NCBI RefSeq assembly: GCF_009883635.2
Contig: NZ_CP026115.2
Location: 744,001 to 808,000, forward strand
Origin: Pseudomonas putida
GTDB taxonomy: Bacteria > Pseudomonadota > Gammaproteobacteria > Pseudomonadales > Pseudomonadaceae
Length of the DNA: 64,000 nt
Direction of reading: 5' to 3'
Position 1 is the stretch's first letter. The number at the start of each line of letters is the position of its first letter. The notes beneath the pieces were generated by a model. It ran no database searches. It worked only from the letters and a program-made list of their open reading frames with translations, and was not told the DNA's origin. The translations under genes were made by a program, and so were the position numbers. Positions 54,491-62,363 of this stretch are shown piece by piece.

Positions 54491-54666
54491 CTCAAGCGCA
54501 GGCGCTGACTGTCAAGGGATTTTCCGACCTGTGAAGATTTGAGGTTGTGTAAAAACGGGCTGTCAATTTTAGGATGAGGAGGAACTAGATCAGCCAAAGT
54601 GGCTTTTCCTTGTTTAATAGAGTGCTATCATAAGGCCGCTGCCATGATTTTTCAGGAGGAATAATT

Positions 54667-55374
54667 ATGCTTTATATGCTCATGCCGCTTGACCAACATT
54701 ACGACTTAGGGTTTGGTGCGGTAGCTGATTCCTTCAAGCACGCTGCTGACTCTCTCAATGATCCAGACAAGCCACTGCACTTTAATTCAAATCTACCTGT
54801 AAGCTTCCTCTACCGCCACGCCATCGAACTTTATCTTAAATCCGCAATCATCACACTCCATCGCAAATTCACCATTCCTTATGGTGATGAACCCGCGTCC
54901 AGCGAGCCCAGTGTCATGGTAGGCAAGAAACGCAAGCCACTATACAACGTTCATGGCTTAGGCCCTTTATACGCTGAGCTACGCACCCTCTTAAATCAAA
55001 AGGCAGAGGCGCTTGCTAAAGTCCCACACACCGATTGGGTTCTGCCACCTGAGCTTGATGGATGGATAGCAGCAATTGAAGCAACTGACTCATCGAGCAC
55101 GTATTTCCGGTATCCAATAACGAAAGATCCAGCCCTTGATGTTAAGAAGTCGACTATGCAAAGGGAAGACACTAGCAAGCTCATACAGAGGATGCATAAT
55201 GGCGGACAACCTGTGAAAGCTCTAATGATGATCAATGACGACTACGAAGTAGTTGAATCATTTACTCATGATGACAGCAGTGCTCAAGAAATGCTGAACA
55301 TCCTGAAGGAGACATCAGAGCTATTTTATTGTCTGCATGCAATGATGTCATATACGCTGGCAGGTGGCAGGTAA
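54667..55374 (+). CDS. Cargo protein 1, HEPN-like helical protein
   Basis: A 235-residue soluble protein following AGGAGGAATAATT. The segments SFLYRHAIELYLKSAIITLH and YNVHGLGPLYAELRTLL resemble the paired helices of HEPN-type domains, which include many toxin and phage-defence RNases. I cannot find a convincing R-x(4-6)-H catalytic motif, so nuclease activity is doubtful. A Shine-Dalgarno of high quality suggests good expression. It is followed 36 bases later by a membrane protein gene. Confidence 0.6.
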   Translation: MLYMLMPLDQHYDLGFGAVADSFKHAADSLNDPDKPLHFNSNLPVSFLYRHAIELYLKSAIITLHRKFTIPYGDEPASSEPSVMVGKKRKPLYNVHGLGPLYAELRTLLNQKAEALAKVPHTDWVLPPELDGWIAAIEATDSSSTYFRYPITKDPALDVKKSTMQREDTSKLIQRMHNGGQPVKALMMINDDYEVVESFTHDDSSAQEMLNILKETSELFYCLHAMMSYTLAGGR

Positions 55375-55410
55375 CGTTAGTTATTATTCAGACTAGGGAG
55401 CTATTTCCAA

Positions 55411-56136
55411 TTGAACGACATTGATAGTCCAGACTTTAGCAAGGCTCGCGGCTTGTTGATTGGATTTTCTAGCATAGCATTAGTTCTTTGGTTTTATGGG
55501 ATAGATCTAACGACTATAAAATTTCTAGGATTAGAAATTACACCTAAACGAAATGCCAGTCATTCCTGGGGCCTGATGGCGGCTGTTAATCTATATTTGG
55601 TCTTTCGCTTCTACCAGCGCATACCCGATAACACCCGTAGATTCGATGAAAGAATGGATAAGATTTATGATGCGGCTTTAGGTTGGGTTGCTCTGATTCT
55701 TTACAGATTAGAACTCAAGCGGGAGGGAAGAAGGCTACTTTCAGAAACCTATCCAGATGAGAAATTTGAAAAGATTGAAACCCTCTCACTTGAGTGGACT
55801 GTCACTTGTCACGATAAATTGGCTGAAGACGAATCTCGCTCAGGGCCTGAAGACCATACACCAAGCATTCATGAACTAACTAGAGAATATAGAACTAGCG
55901 TGGTTGTTACCGGCTTTTTTATGGGTCACAATGAGCCTAATTTGGATATGTGCACCAGATACGCTCACCTTACTAAAACAATGCCAGCGATCATCACTTG
56001 GGGTTGTAAGGCGTTCGCTGTGGTGCGTGGAATGTGCGTCACTCCATGGTTCACTGACAACTGGCTACCTCTTGCTCTAGGAGGGTTCGCGGTAGCGATT
56101 GCCCTACTCAGATGGGCGACCATAAACGCCGTGTAA
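55411..56136 (+). CDS. Cargo protein 2, membrane protein
   Basis: A 241-residue protein. Two hydrophobic segments near the N-terminus (GLLIGFSSIALVLWFYGIDL and WGLMAAVNLYLVFRF) and one at the C-terminus (WLPLALGGFAVAIALL) bracket a charged cytoplasmic or periplasmic domain. The start is TTG at 55411 after TAGGGAG. No family is recognised. It ends 14 bases from the right junction and probably forms a unit with cargo protein 1. Confidence 0.65.
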   Translation: MNDIDSPDFSKARGLLIGFSSIALVLWFYGIDLTTIKFLGLEITPKRNASHSWGLMAAVNLYLVFRFYQRIPDNTRRFDERMDKIYDAALGWVALILYRLELKREGRRLLSETYPDEKFEKIETLSLEWTVTCHDKLAEDESRSGPEDHTPSIHELTREYRTSVVVTGFFMGHNEPNLDMCTRYAHLTKTMPAIITWGCKAFAVVRGMCVTPWFTDNWLPLALGGFAVAIALLRWATINAV

Positions 56137-56149
56137 CTAACAGAAATGT

Positions 56150-56163
56150 TGGTCCCAGCCTTT
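56150..56163 (+). other. Right attachment site of the integrated element
   Basis: TGGTCcCAGCCTTT. From C56155 rightward the bases are chromosomal. The native site, rebuilt by joining both flanks, is symmetric: CTGG-TC-CCAG. Confidence 0.8.
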
Positions 56164-56337
56164 GATGACACGGCCGGTGCCAATCACGCACTGAAACGGT
56201 TTGCCCCGCGACCACGACGAGTCGAACTCGCTGCCGTCGGCCAGCCAGCCGGTGTATTGGGTGGTGATCAGGGCGCCTTTGACGGCGGCTTTACCGTCGC
56301 CTTCGACGAGGTCGGTGATCTGCAGTTCGCTGCTCAT
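56150..56337 (-). pseudogene. FKBP-type peptidyl-prolyl isomerase, 5' fragment
   Basis: From ATG 56337 the frame encodes the N-terminal half of a small FKBP (QITDLVEGDGKAAVKGALIT, then TQYTGWLADGSEFDSSWSRG and FQCVIGTGRVIKGWDQ). After the junction it reads into the element, adds HFC and stops at 56137, giving a 66-residue remnant. It lacks the second half of the active-site pocket, so it should be inactive. The 3' half is at 47793-47948. Confidence 0.9.
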
Positions 56338-56376
56338 GGGCAGGCTCCAACGCTGAAATTCAAGGGCGCCCTTTTC

Positions 56377-57318
56377 TCAGGAATGCACGGGTTTGGCAAG
56401 CTCGCGTGGTGTTCCATGCTGACGCATCGACCACAACACCCCGCCGATCACCAGCATGATCGCCGCTGCTTCCAGCAAGCTCGGCCCGGCTTGCCGCCAG
56501 AGGAAGGCATACAACAGCGCGAACAGGGTTTCGAACACGATCAGCTGCCCGCTCAAGGTCAGCGGCAGGCGCTTGGACGCAGCGTTCCACAGCGCCGTGG
56601 CCAACCAAGACCCCAGCACTGCACAGCCCAGGCACGCGCCCCAGAACAGCCACCAACGCGTCATCGGTGCCTCGACCTGCAGCTGCTGCGGCTGCCACAT
56701 CGCCAGGCCGGCCACCATCAGCAGGCTGCTCAGGCCGGTCAGCACGCCGATCAGCACCGACCACTGGTGACTGTCAAAATGCCCGCTCTGCTTGAGATAA
56801 CGGCTGTTCTGCACCGCGTACCAAGTCCAGCAGGCCAGCGCGGCCAAGGCGTAGAACAGCCCCAGGAGCTTGTCGCCGATATTGCCCGGGGCAAAGGCAA
56901 AGGTCTCCAGGTTGATGCACAGCATGCCGGCAATAATCAGCGCCAGCGGGCCGATCAGGCGCCGGATCGGCACTGCGCCGCTGTCGTTGCGGCCATACAG
57001 GGTGATGGTCAGCGGCAACACGCCGACGATCAGCGAGGCAGGTGCCACGCCCAGGCGCTGGATCGCCGCCACCAGGCAGATGAAGTAAAGCAGGTTGCCG
57101 ACCACTGCCAGGCGCAGCAGCATCCAGCCGTCCGCCAGAGTCAGCTGACGCAGTTGCCGGGCCATCGGCGCGGCCAGCAGCAACGAGATCAGGCCGACCA
57201 TCGCATAGCGCACGCTGCTCAGCAGCATCGGGTTGAACTCCGGCAACAGCTCCGGAACCATCAGTACCATGCCCCACAATGCACCGGCCCCACCAGCATA
57301 CATCACACCGCGCTTCAC
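56377..57318 (-). CDS. EamA/DMT-family exporter
   Basis: A 313-residue inner-membrane protein with two EamA repeats, starting MKRGVMYAGGAGALWGMVLM and containing SSVRYAMVGLISLLLAAP in the first repeat and VFETLFALLYAFLWRQAGPSLLEAAAIMLVIGGV in the second. It is distinct from the exporter at 42.4 kb. The substrate is unknown. Confidence 0.88.
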   Translation of the reverse strand: MKRGVMYAGGAGALWGMVLMVPELLPEFNPMLLSSVRYAMVGLISLLLAAPMARQLRQLTLADGWMLLRLAVVGNLLYFICLVAAIQRLGVAPASLIVGVLPLTITLYGRNDSGAVPIRRLIGPLALIIAGMLCINLETFAFAPGNIGDKLLGLFYALAALACWTWYAVQNSRYLKQSGHFDSHQWSVLIGVLTGLSSLLMVAGLAMWQPQQLQVEAPMTRWWLFWGACLGCAVLGSWLATALWNAASKRLPLTLSGQLIVFETLFALLYAFLWRQAGPSLLEAAAIMLVIGGVLWSMRQHGTPRELAKPVHS

Positions 57319-57380
57319 GCTTTTTGCTCCTGTTCATGGATGCGCGCAGGCTACCGCTGTGCAGGGCTGGCGGCAATGGC

Positions 57381-57788
57381 TCAGCCGAACTGCTCGAACG
57401 CTTGCTCGCCGGTCAGTTCCTTGGTCTGGTTGGCGAAGCAATACCAGGCGGGTTTCTGCTCGACGAAGATCTGCAGCTCGAAATCCCAGGCCTCGTCGCC
57501 ATCCAGCAGGCCTACCGGGACCGCATAGTGGTCCTTGTCCTTGAGCCGGTAGTAGAGGTGCGTGCCGCAACGGCTGCAAAAACCACGCTGGGCCCAGTCG
57601 GAGGAATCGTAGACCGCCGGTGCCCGCCCCTCGAAGACCGGCGCCTGGCTGCAGTCCACGACCAGCAGCGGGCCGCCGGTCCATTTGCGGCACATGCTGC
57701 AATGGCAGGCGCTGATGTGGGTATTGTCGACAGTGACCCGCAGACGGGTTTCACCGCAGAGGCAGCTGCCGCTTTTTTCCAGGGTCAT
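57381..57788 (-). CDS. GFA-family zinc-binding protein
   Basis: A 135-residue protein of the glutathione-dependent formaldehyde-activating (GFA/CENP-V) family. Zinc-binding cysteines occur in GSCLCGETRLRV, SACHCSMCRKWTGG and RGFCSRCGTHLYY. The start at ATG 57788 was chosen over a longer frame to 57857 because the family begins just before GSCLCG. The physiological substrate is generally unknown. Confidence 0.9.
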   Translation of the reverse strand: MTLEKSGSCLCGETRLRVTVDNTHISACHCSMCRKWTGGPLLVVDCSQAPVFEGRAPAVYDSSDWAQRGFCSRCGTHLYYRLKDKDHYAVPVGLLDGDEAWDFELQIFVEQKPAWYCFANQTKELTGEQAFEQFG

Positions 57789-57865
57789 GATAGGGCTCCT
57801 TGCAGGTTGGGCCAGCAAGTATAGATCGGGCCCCGCAGCTCGGAGCCCGCAGCCCATCCGTTCGG

Positions 57866-58654
57866 TCAGATGTACACGCTACCGCGCAGGTACAACGCCG
57901 CACGCCCGCTGATGATCACCCGGCCATTGCCTGGGACTTCACAGTGCAACTGCCCTTTGCGCGCCCCGCCCTGCTCGCAGCTCAGCGACGACTTGCCCAG
58001 CCGCTCGGCCCACAACGGCGCCAGCGAGGTATGCGCAGAGCCAGTGACCGGGTCTTCATTGACGCCGACCCGCGGGCCGAACCAACGGGTGACGAAGTCG
58101 TAGCCACGGCCAGCGGCAGTGACCGCGATGCCACGCACGTCGAATGCCGACAAGGCGACGAAATCAGGCTTCAGCGGGTCGAGCAGCGCGGCGTCATCGA
58201 CCACCACCACATAGTCATCGGAACGGTAGACGGCCTTGGCCGCACTCAGGCCCAGCGCCTCCAGCAAGCCGGCTGGCACCTCCACGGCTTGCGGCTGCTT
58301 GGCCGGGAAGTCCATGGCCAGCAGGCCGTCGGCGCCACGGCTGACCCGCAACTCGCCACTGCGGGTGTTGAAGCGCAGCACTTCGGTTTGCTCGCCCAGT
58401 TGTTCGAACAGCACGTAGGCCGAAGCCAGTGTGGCGTGGCCGCACAGGTCGACTTCGACGGTGGGCGTAAACCAGCGCAGGTCGAAGGTCTCGCCATTGC
58501 GCACGAAGTAGGCCGTTTCCGACAGGTTGTTCTCTTCGGCGATGCGCTGCAGCACATCGTCCGGCAGCCAGCTTTGCAACGGGATCACCGCCGCCGGGTT
58601 GCCACCAAAGGGCTCGGCGGAGAAGGCATCGACCTGGAAGATTTCGAGTTGCAT
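57866..58654 (-). CDS. PhzF-family isomerase
   Basis: A 262-residue protein starting MQLEIFQVDAFSAEPFGGNPAAV, with the active-site segment AEENNLSETAYFVRNGE (catalytic glutamate), TPTVEVDLCGHATLASAYVLF and GVNEDPVTGSAHTSLAPLW. The fold is that of PhzF and diaminopimelate epimerase. Most members in pseudomonads are of unknown substrate; phenazine genes are not present here. Start ATG 58654 is preferred to the long extension that overlaps the dehydrogenase gene. Confidence 0.92.
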   Translation of the reverse strand: MQLEIFQVDAFSAEPFGGNPAAVIPLQSWLPDDVLQRIAEENNLSETAYFVRNGETFDLRWFTPTVEVDLCGHATLASAYVLFEQLGEQTEVLRFNTRSGELRVSRGADGLLAMDFPAKQPQAVEVPAGLLEALGLSAAKAVYRSDDYVVVVDDAALLDPLKPDFVALSAFDVRGIAVTAAGRGYDFVTRWFGPRVGVNEDPVTGSAHTSLAPLWAERLGKSSLSCEQGGARKGQLHCEVPGNGRVIISGRAALYLRGSVYI

Positions 58655-58700
58655 CAAACGCTCCTTGTGATCCGGCAATGCCGGCTGGGTATTGAAAGGG

Positions 58701-59639
58701 TTACGCGCGGACCGGCGTGAGCACCGGTTTGCCGGCAAAGAAGGCCTGCAGGTTGCGCAGCACCAGGGCCACGGTGTCGCGAGCGGCCTCGGGCGACTGG
58801 CCGGCCACGTGGGGCGTGAGCACCGTATTGCCGAGAGCCTTGAGAGCGTCAGGCACGGCGGGTTCGTCATCGAACACATCGAGTGCGGCGCCGGCGAGCC
58901 GGCCTTGTTCAAGGGCTGATACCAGCGCCTGGGTGTCGACCACGCTGGCCCGGGCGATATTCACCAGGTAACCCTCCGCGCCCAGTGCCTCGAGCACCTG
59001 GGCATCGACCAGATGGCGGGTATTGGCACCACCGGGGGTGGCAACGACCAGGATGTCGACGGCATCGGCCAGGTGCAACGGGCTGTCGTACCAGGTGTAC
59101 GGCATGTCCGTTCGCGGGGTGCGGCTGTGATAGCTGATGTTCATGTCGAAGCCCAGGCTGGCGCGCTGGGCGATGGCCTGGCCAACCGCGCCGAGGCCCA
59201 GCAGGCCCAGGCGCTTGCCGCTGACCGAAGGGCTGATCACCCGGTTCCACTCGCCACGACGGGTACTGGCATCGGCGCGAGGGATGTCACGCAACAGCGC
59301 CAGCAGCATGGCCAGGGTGTGGTCGGCGACTGCCGCGGCGTTGGCGCCGGCGCCATTGGTGACGGTGATGCCACGGGCGGCAGCGGCGGCCAGGTCGACC
59401 TGCTCGTAGCCAGCACCTATCACGCAGATGATCTGCAGCTTGGGCAAGGCGGCGATTTCAGCGGCAGTCAGGCCCAGCGGCCCACGGGTAAGCACGGCGT
59501 CGATCTGGCCGGCATGGCGCTGGATCGCGTCGGCACGCATTTGTGGGGATGGGGCACGAATCAGACGGTAGCCGGCCTTTTCGAGTAATGGCAGATAATC
59601 GTCGACGGTTTCTACCAGTACCAGGACTGTCTTGCTCAT
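58701..59639 (-). CDS. D-isomer-specific 2-hydroxyacid dehydrogenase
   Basis: A 312-residue NAD(P)-dependent dehydrogenase. The nucleotide-binding loop is GLLGLGAVGQAIAQRASLGF. The catalytic arginine lies in YLVNIARASVVD, the glutamate region in LDVFDDEPAVP and the histidine in VLTPHVAGQ. It may reduce glyoxylate, hydroxypyruvate or 2-keto acids. It lies 47 bases upstream of the PhzF gene and may share its transcript. Confidence 0.93.
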   Translation of the reverse strand: MSKTVLVLVETVDDYLPLLEKAGYRLIRAPSPQMRADAIQRHAGQIDAVLTRGPLGLTAAEIAALPKLQIICVIGAGYEQVDLAAAAARGITVTNGAGANAAAVADHTLAMLLALLRDIPRADASTRRGEWNRVISPSVSGKRLGLLGLGAVGQAIAQRASLGFDMNISYHSRTPRTDMPYTWYDSPLHLADAVDILVVATPGGANTRHLVDAQVLEALGAEGYLVNIARASVVDTQALVSALEQGRLAGAALDVFDDEPAVPDALKALGNTVLTPHVAGQSPEAARDTVALVLRNLQAFFAGKPVLTPVRA

Positions 59640-59738
59640 GCCACCTCCGAGTCAATTCGAAGGGGCATTATGCGGAGTCACCGGCCAGTACAGTCAACTG
59701 AAATATCCAGCTAAAACTGTACTGTACCGGCTTGCGGA

Positions 59739-60158
59739 TTACTGCCCGTAAGCGCGTCCCAGCCCGCCGGGCACCCCGCTGCTGTCGGTTTCCTGCCATG
59801 GGCCATCCGGGTTCAGCGACCAGCTCCAGCCATTGTCATAGCGGTAGTAGGTACGCTGCCGGTAAAACACATTGGTCTTGTTCTCCAGCACATACACCCC
59901 GAGCTTCGGATCCCAGTGGCTGGCGCCACCCGGCGGTGGCGCGAAGCTGGCGGAGGTGCGTGGCATCGGCTTGGGGATCGCCGCCGGCTTGCTCGGCTGG
60001 GTCGACGGCTGGCCGCCTGGCAACGGTTTCACCGCAGGCCCCTGGTGCGGTGGCGCTGTCTCGATCGGCGGCGACGGCTGCTCATACGGTTGATGCGCCG
60101 TACACGCGGACAACCCCAGGGCCAGGGTGATCAGGGTCAGGCGGACGGTGCTGTGCAT
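59739..60158 (-). CDS. Proline-rich lipoprotein
   Basis: A 139-residue lipoprotein with lipobox LSAC (cysteine near residue 19), then a proline-rich linker (about residues 24-75), and a C-terminal segment rich in tyrosine and tryptophan (VFYRQRTYYRYDNGWSWSLN). The tail resembles small outer-membrane lipoproteins of unknown role. It is downstream of the cytochrome c maturation genes on the same strand. Confidence 0.8.
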   Translation of the reverse strand: MHSTVRLTLITLALGLSACTAHQPYEQPSPPIETAPPHQGPAVKPLPGGQPSTQPSKPAAIPKPMPRTSASFAPPPGGASHWDPKLGVYVLENKTNVFYRQRTYYRYDNGWSWSLNPDGPWQETDSSGVPGGLGRAYGQ

Positions 60159-60170
60159 GGCGTTGTTCTC

Positions 60171-61361
60171 TTACTGGTCGGGGCTGTCGATGGTCAGGTG
60201 CTGGGTGGCCTGGGTGGTATTGGCCAGAGGCGCACTCTGGCCGATCCATTCGCCGCGGGTCGGCTGGCCTGCGCGCGATACTCGTGCAACCAGTTGGACT
60301 TCGGCGAATTGGGACAGTTTCATCTGCGGCAGCATAGCGTCGGCATCGGACAATTCCACCTCCAGCGGCAATTGCGCCACGGTGACCCGCTTGGCCGCCA
60401 GCGGCATGGGCGGGCCGTTGCTTGCACGGGCGAAGATGAACACGGTGTCGTCAGGCTTGACCTTGTCCTTGAGCGCCGCCGCCAGTTCCACCCGCACCTT
60501 CAGGCGGGCTGCCGCAGTGGCCTGCGCTTTGCTGCCGGTAGTGCCCAGGCGCTCTGCCGCGCGGTCGATGCCACCTTGCAGCGCCGCCCGCGAGGCATCG
60601 CCTTCGGGCAATTGCGCCAGCAGGCGGTTCCAGTAGTCGATGGCTTCCTGGTAGCGCTCGCCCTCGAAGGCGGCGATGCCCCGCAAGCCAAGGCTGGTGA
60701 CCTCGTTCGGGTCGGCCTTGAGCGCTTCGTCGGTCAGCCCCTGCACCTGCGCGCTCCATTTTTTGTCTGCGGCGAAGTACAGCGCCTGGGCCCACTGGCC
60801 CAGCAGCTCGGGCTGGCGACCGGCCAGGGCGACGGCGCGCTCGTAGGCCCGGGCCGCGTCGGCCGGGCGTTGCTGGGCCATGTAGGCACGGCCAAGGAAG
60901 TACAGGCCTTCGGCCGAGTCCGGCTGGGCCTGCACGGCACGTTCGAGGCGCGTGGTCATTTCGTCCATGGTTTTCGGTGCGGCGGCGAATTCCTGGGTCA
61001 GCTCGACCTTGTCCGCCGCGCCGAAGTGCAGGTACAGCCCCAATGCCAGTGCTGGCACCAGCACGGCCGCCAGCAATGGCAGGGCCTTGCCCAGGTGCCC
61101 CTGGCGCGCGGGTTCCGCGCCTTCGGTATCGGCCAGCAGCTCACGGGCCGCCTCATCGCGGCCCTTGGCCATTTGCGCCTGGTCCAGCACGCCGGCGGCC
61201 TGCTGGGCGGCCAGTTCGGCGACGCGCTCCTGGTACAGGGCGACGTTCAATGCGGTGCGGTCTTCTTCCTGCTGCTGGCGACGGCCACGCAGGATCGGGA
61301 TCAGCAGAAAGCCGAGGGCGGCGAGCAACAACAGGCCCGCACTAAGCCAGAATTCAGTCAT
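60171..61361 (-). CDS. ccmI: Cytochrome c biogenesis protein CcmI
   Basis: A 396-residue protein. Two N-terminal membrane helices ([21 protein letters not shown] and [20 protein letters not shown]) flank a cytoplasmic segment, and a periplasmic TPR domain follows (repeats such as [28 protein letters not shown]), with a C-terminal beta domain. It holds apocytochrome c for haem ligation by CcmFH. The start at 61361 overlaps the ccmH end by 8 bases. Confidence 0.92.
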   Translation of the reverse strand: MTEFWLSAGLLLLAALGFLLIPILRGRRQQQEEDRTALNVALYQERVAELAAQQAAGVLDQAQMAKGRDEAARELLADTEGAEPARQGHLGKALPLLAAVLVPALALGLYLHFGAADKVELTQEFAAAPKTMDEMTTRLERAVQAQPDSAEGLYFLGRAYMAQQRPADAARAYERAVALAGRQPELLGQWAQALYFAADKKWSAQVQGLTDEALKADPNEVTSLGLRGIAAFEGERYQEAIDYWNRLLAQLPEGDASRAALQGGIDRAAERLGTTGSKAQATAAARLKVRVELAAALKDKVKPDDTVFIFARASNGPPMPLAAKRVTVAQLPLEVELSDADAMLPQMKLSQFAEVQLVARVSRAGQPTRGEWIGQSAPLANTTQATQHLTIDSPDQ

Positions 61362-61830
61362 GGGTCTGTTCTTTTTCCAGCAGTTTGGCGAGACGCTCGC
61401 GTTCTTCGACGGACAGTTCCTGTGCAGCGTGGTTTGCCGGGCCACGGCGACGGCGGACGATCACCGCCAGCACCACGAAGCCACCAGCCAACAGGATGCC
61501 CGGGCCGAACCACAGCAGCCAGGTGCGGCCGCTGAGCGCTGGCTTGTAGCGCACAAAGTCACCATAGCGGTCGACCATGAAGTCGACGATCTGCTGGTTG
61601 CTCTTGCCTTCGCCGAGCATGCGGAAGATCTCGCGGCGTAGATCGGCGGCGATCGGTGCGTTGGAGTCGGCGATGTCCTGGTTCTGGCACTTGGGGCAGC
61701 GCAGTTCCTTGGTCAGTTGCTGGTAACGCTCGCGCTCGGCGTCATCGCGGAACTGGTAGGTATCGATGGCCGCCTTGGCCACGCCGGCCAGGCTCATGCC
61801 CAGCACGGCGGCTGCCAGCCAGCGCCTCAT
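61354..61830 (-). CDS. ccmH: Cytochrome c maturation protein CcmH
   Basis: A 158-residue thioredoxin-type reductant of apocytochrome c. A signal peptide ([19 protein letters not shown]) precedes the redox motif [19 protein letters not shown], and a membrane helix ([21 protein letters not shown]) lies near the C-terminus. ATG 61830 overlaps the end of ccmG by 4 bases. Confidence 0.95.
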   Translation of the reverse strand: MRRWLAAAVLGMSLAGVAKAAIDTYQFRDDAERERYQQLTKELRCPKCQNQDIADSNAPIAADLRREIFRMLGEGKSNQQIVDFMVDRYGDFVRYKPALSGRTWLLWFGPGILLAGGFVVLAVIVRRRRGPANHAAQELSVEERERLAKLLEKEQTHD

Positions 61831-62363
61831 GGCTTGGCCTCGTCGACCAGGCCCTGGTACAGCGGCGCCAGCTGCTCGCGCCACACGTCGGCGTCGACGA
61901 TGCCGACGTGCTTGTAGCGGATGATGCCCTTGGCGTCGATAAGGAAGGTTTCCGGCGCGCCATACACGCCCAGGTCCAGCCCCAGGCTGCCCTGCTCGTC
62001 ACGGATATCCAGCTGGTACGGGTTGTGGAACTCGGCCAGCCATTTCTGCGCGGCGGCGTTGTCGTCCTTGTAGTTGATGCCATGGATCACCACGCCCTGC
62101 TGGGCCAGCTGGTTCAGGTACGGGTGCTCGACCTTGCACGATGGGCACCAGGTGGCCCACACGTTGACCAACGCTGGCCGGCCGTGCAGGTCGGCCTGGG
62201 TCAGGTTGCGGTCACCCTGGGTCGACGCCAGGGCAAACGCCGGGAACGGCTTGCCGATCATCGCCGAAGGCAGCTCGTCGAGCTTGAGGAACAATCCCTT
62301 GTAAAGGAAAACCGCCATCAGCAGGAATACCACCAGTGGCACGACCATGATCCAACGCTTCAT
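61827..62363 (-). CDS. dsbE: Thiol:disulfide interchange protein DsbE (CcmG)
   Basis: A 178-residue membrane-anchored thioredoxin-like protein. The N-terminal anchor is MVVPLVVFLLMAVFLYKGLF and the active site is VWATWCPSCKVEHPYL, with the family insertion GVVIHGINYKDDNAAAQKWL. It keeps apocytochrome or CcmH reduced in the periplasm. It overlaps ccmF and ccmH by 4 bases each. Confidence 0.96.
   Translation of the reverse strand: MKRWIMVVPLVVFLLMAVFLYKGLFLKLDELPSAMIGKPFPAFALASTQGDRNLTQADLHGRPALVNVWATWCPSCKVEHPYLNQLAQQGVVIHGINYKDDNAAAQKWLAEFHNPYQLDIRDEQGSLGLDLGVYGAPETFLIDAKGIIRYKHVGIVDADVWREQLAPLYQGLVDEAKP

Larger units (their letters stand above)
47949..56152. mobile_element. Integrated element of about 8.2 kb in an FKBP gene, with serine integrase
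   Basis: The element interrupts an FKBP gene and is bounded by a 14-bp near-identical repeat. It starts with a large serine integrase reading inward from the left end. It then carries four small minus-strand genes, about 2 kb of structured non-coding DNA, a lipoprotein gene, a small serine recombinase, and two cargo genes. Base composition is clearly richer in A and T than the flanks, and codon use differs. No relaxase, replication protein, capsid or terminase gene is visible, so it is neither a self-transmissible element nor a complete phage; a satellite or mobilisable island is possible. Confidence 0.9.

Noticed and set aside
47949..56152. Complete prophage or self-transmissible conjugative element
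   Set aside because: No capsid, portal, terminase, relaxase or coupling-protein gene is visible in 8.2 kb.
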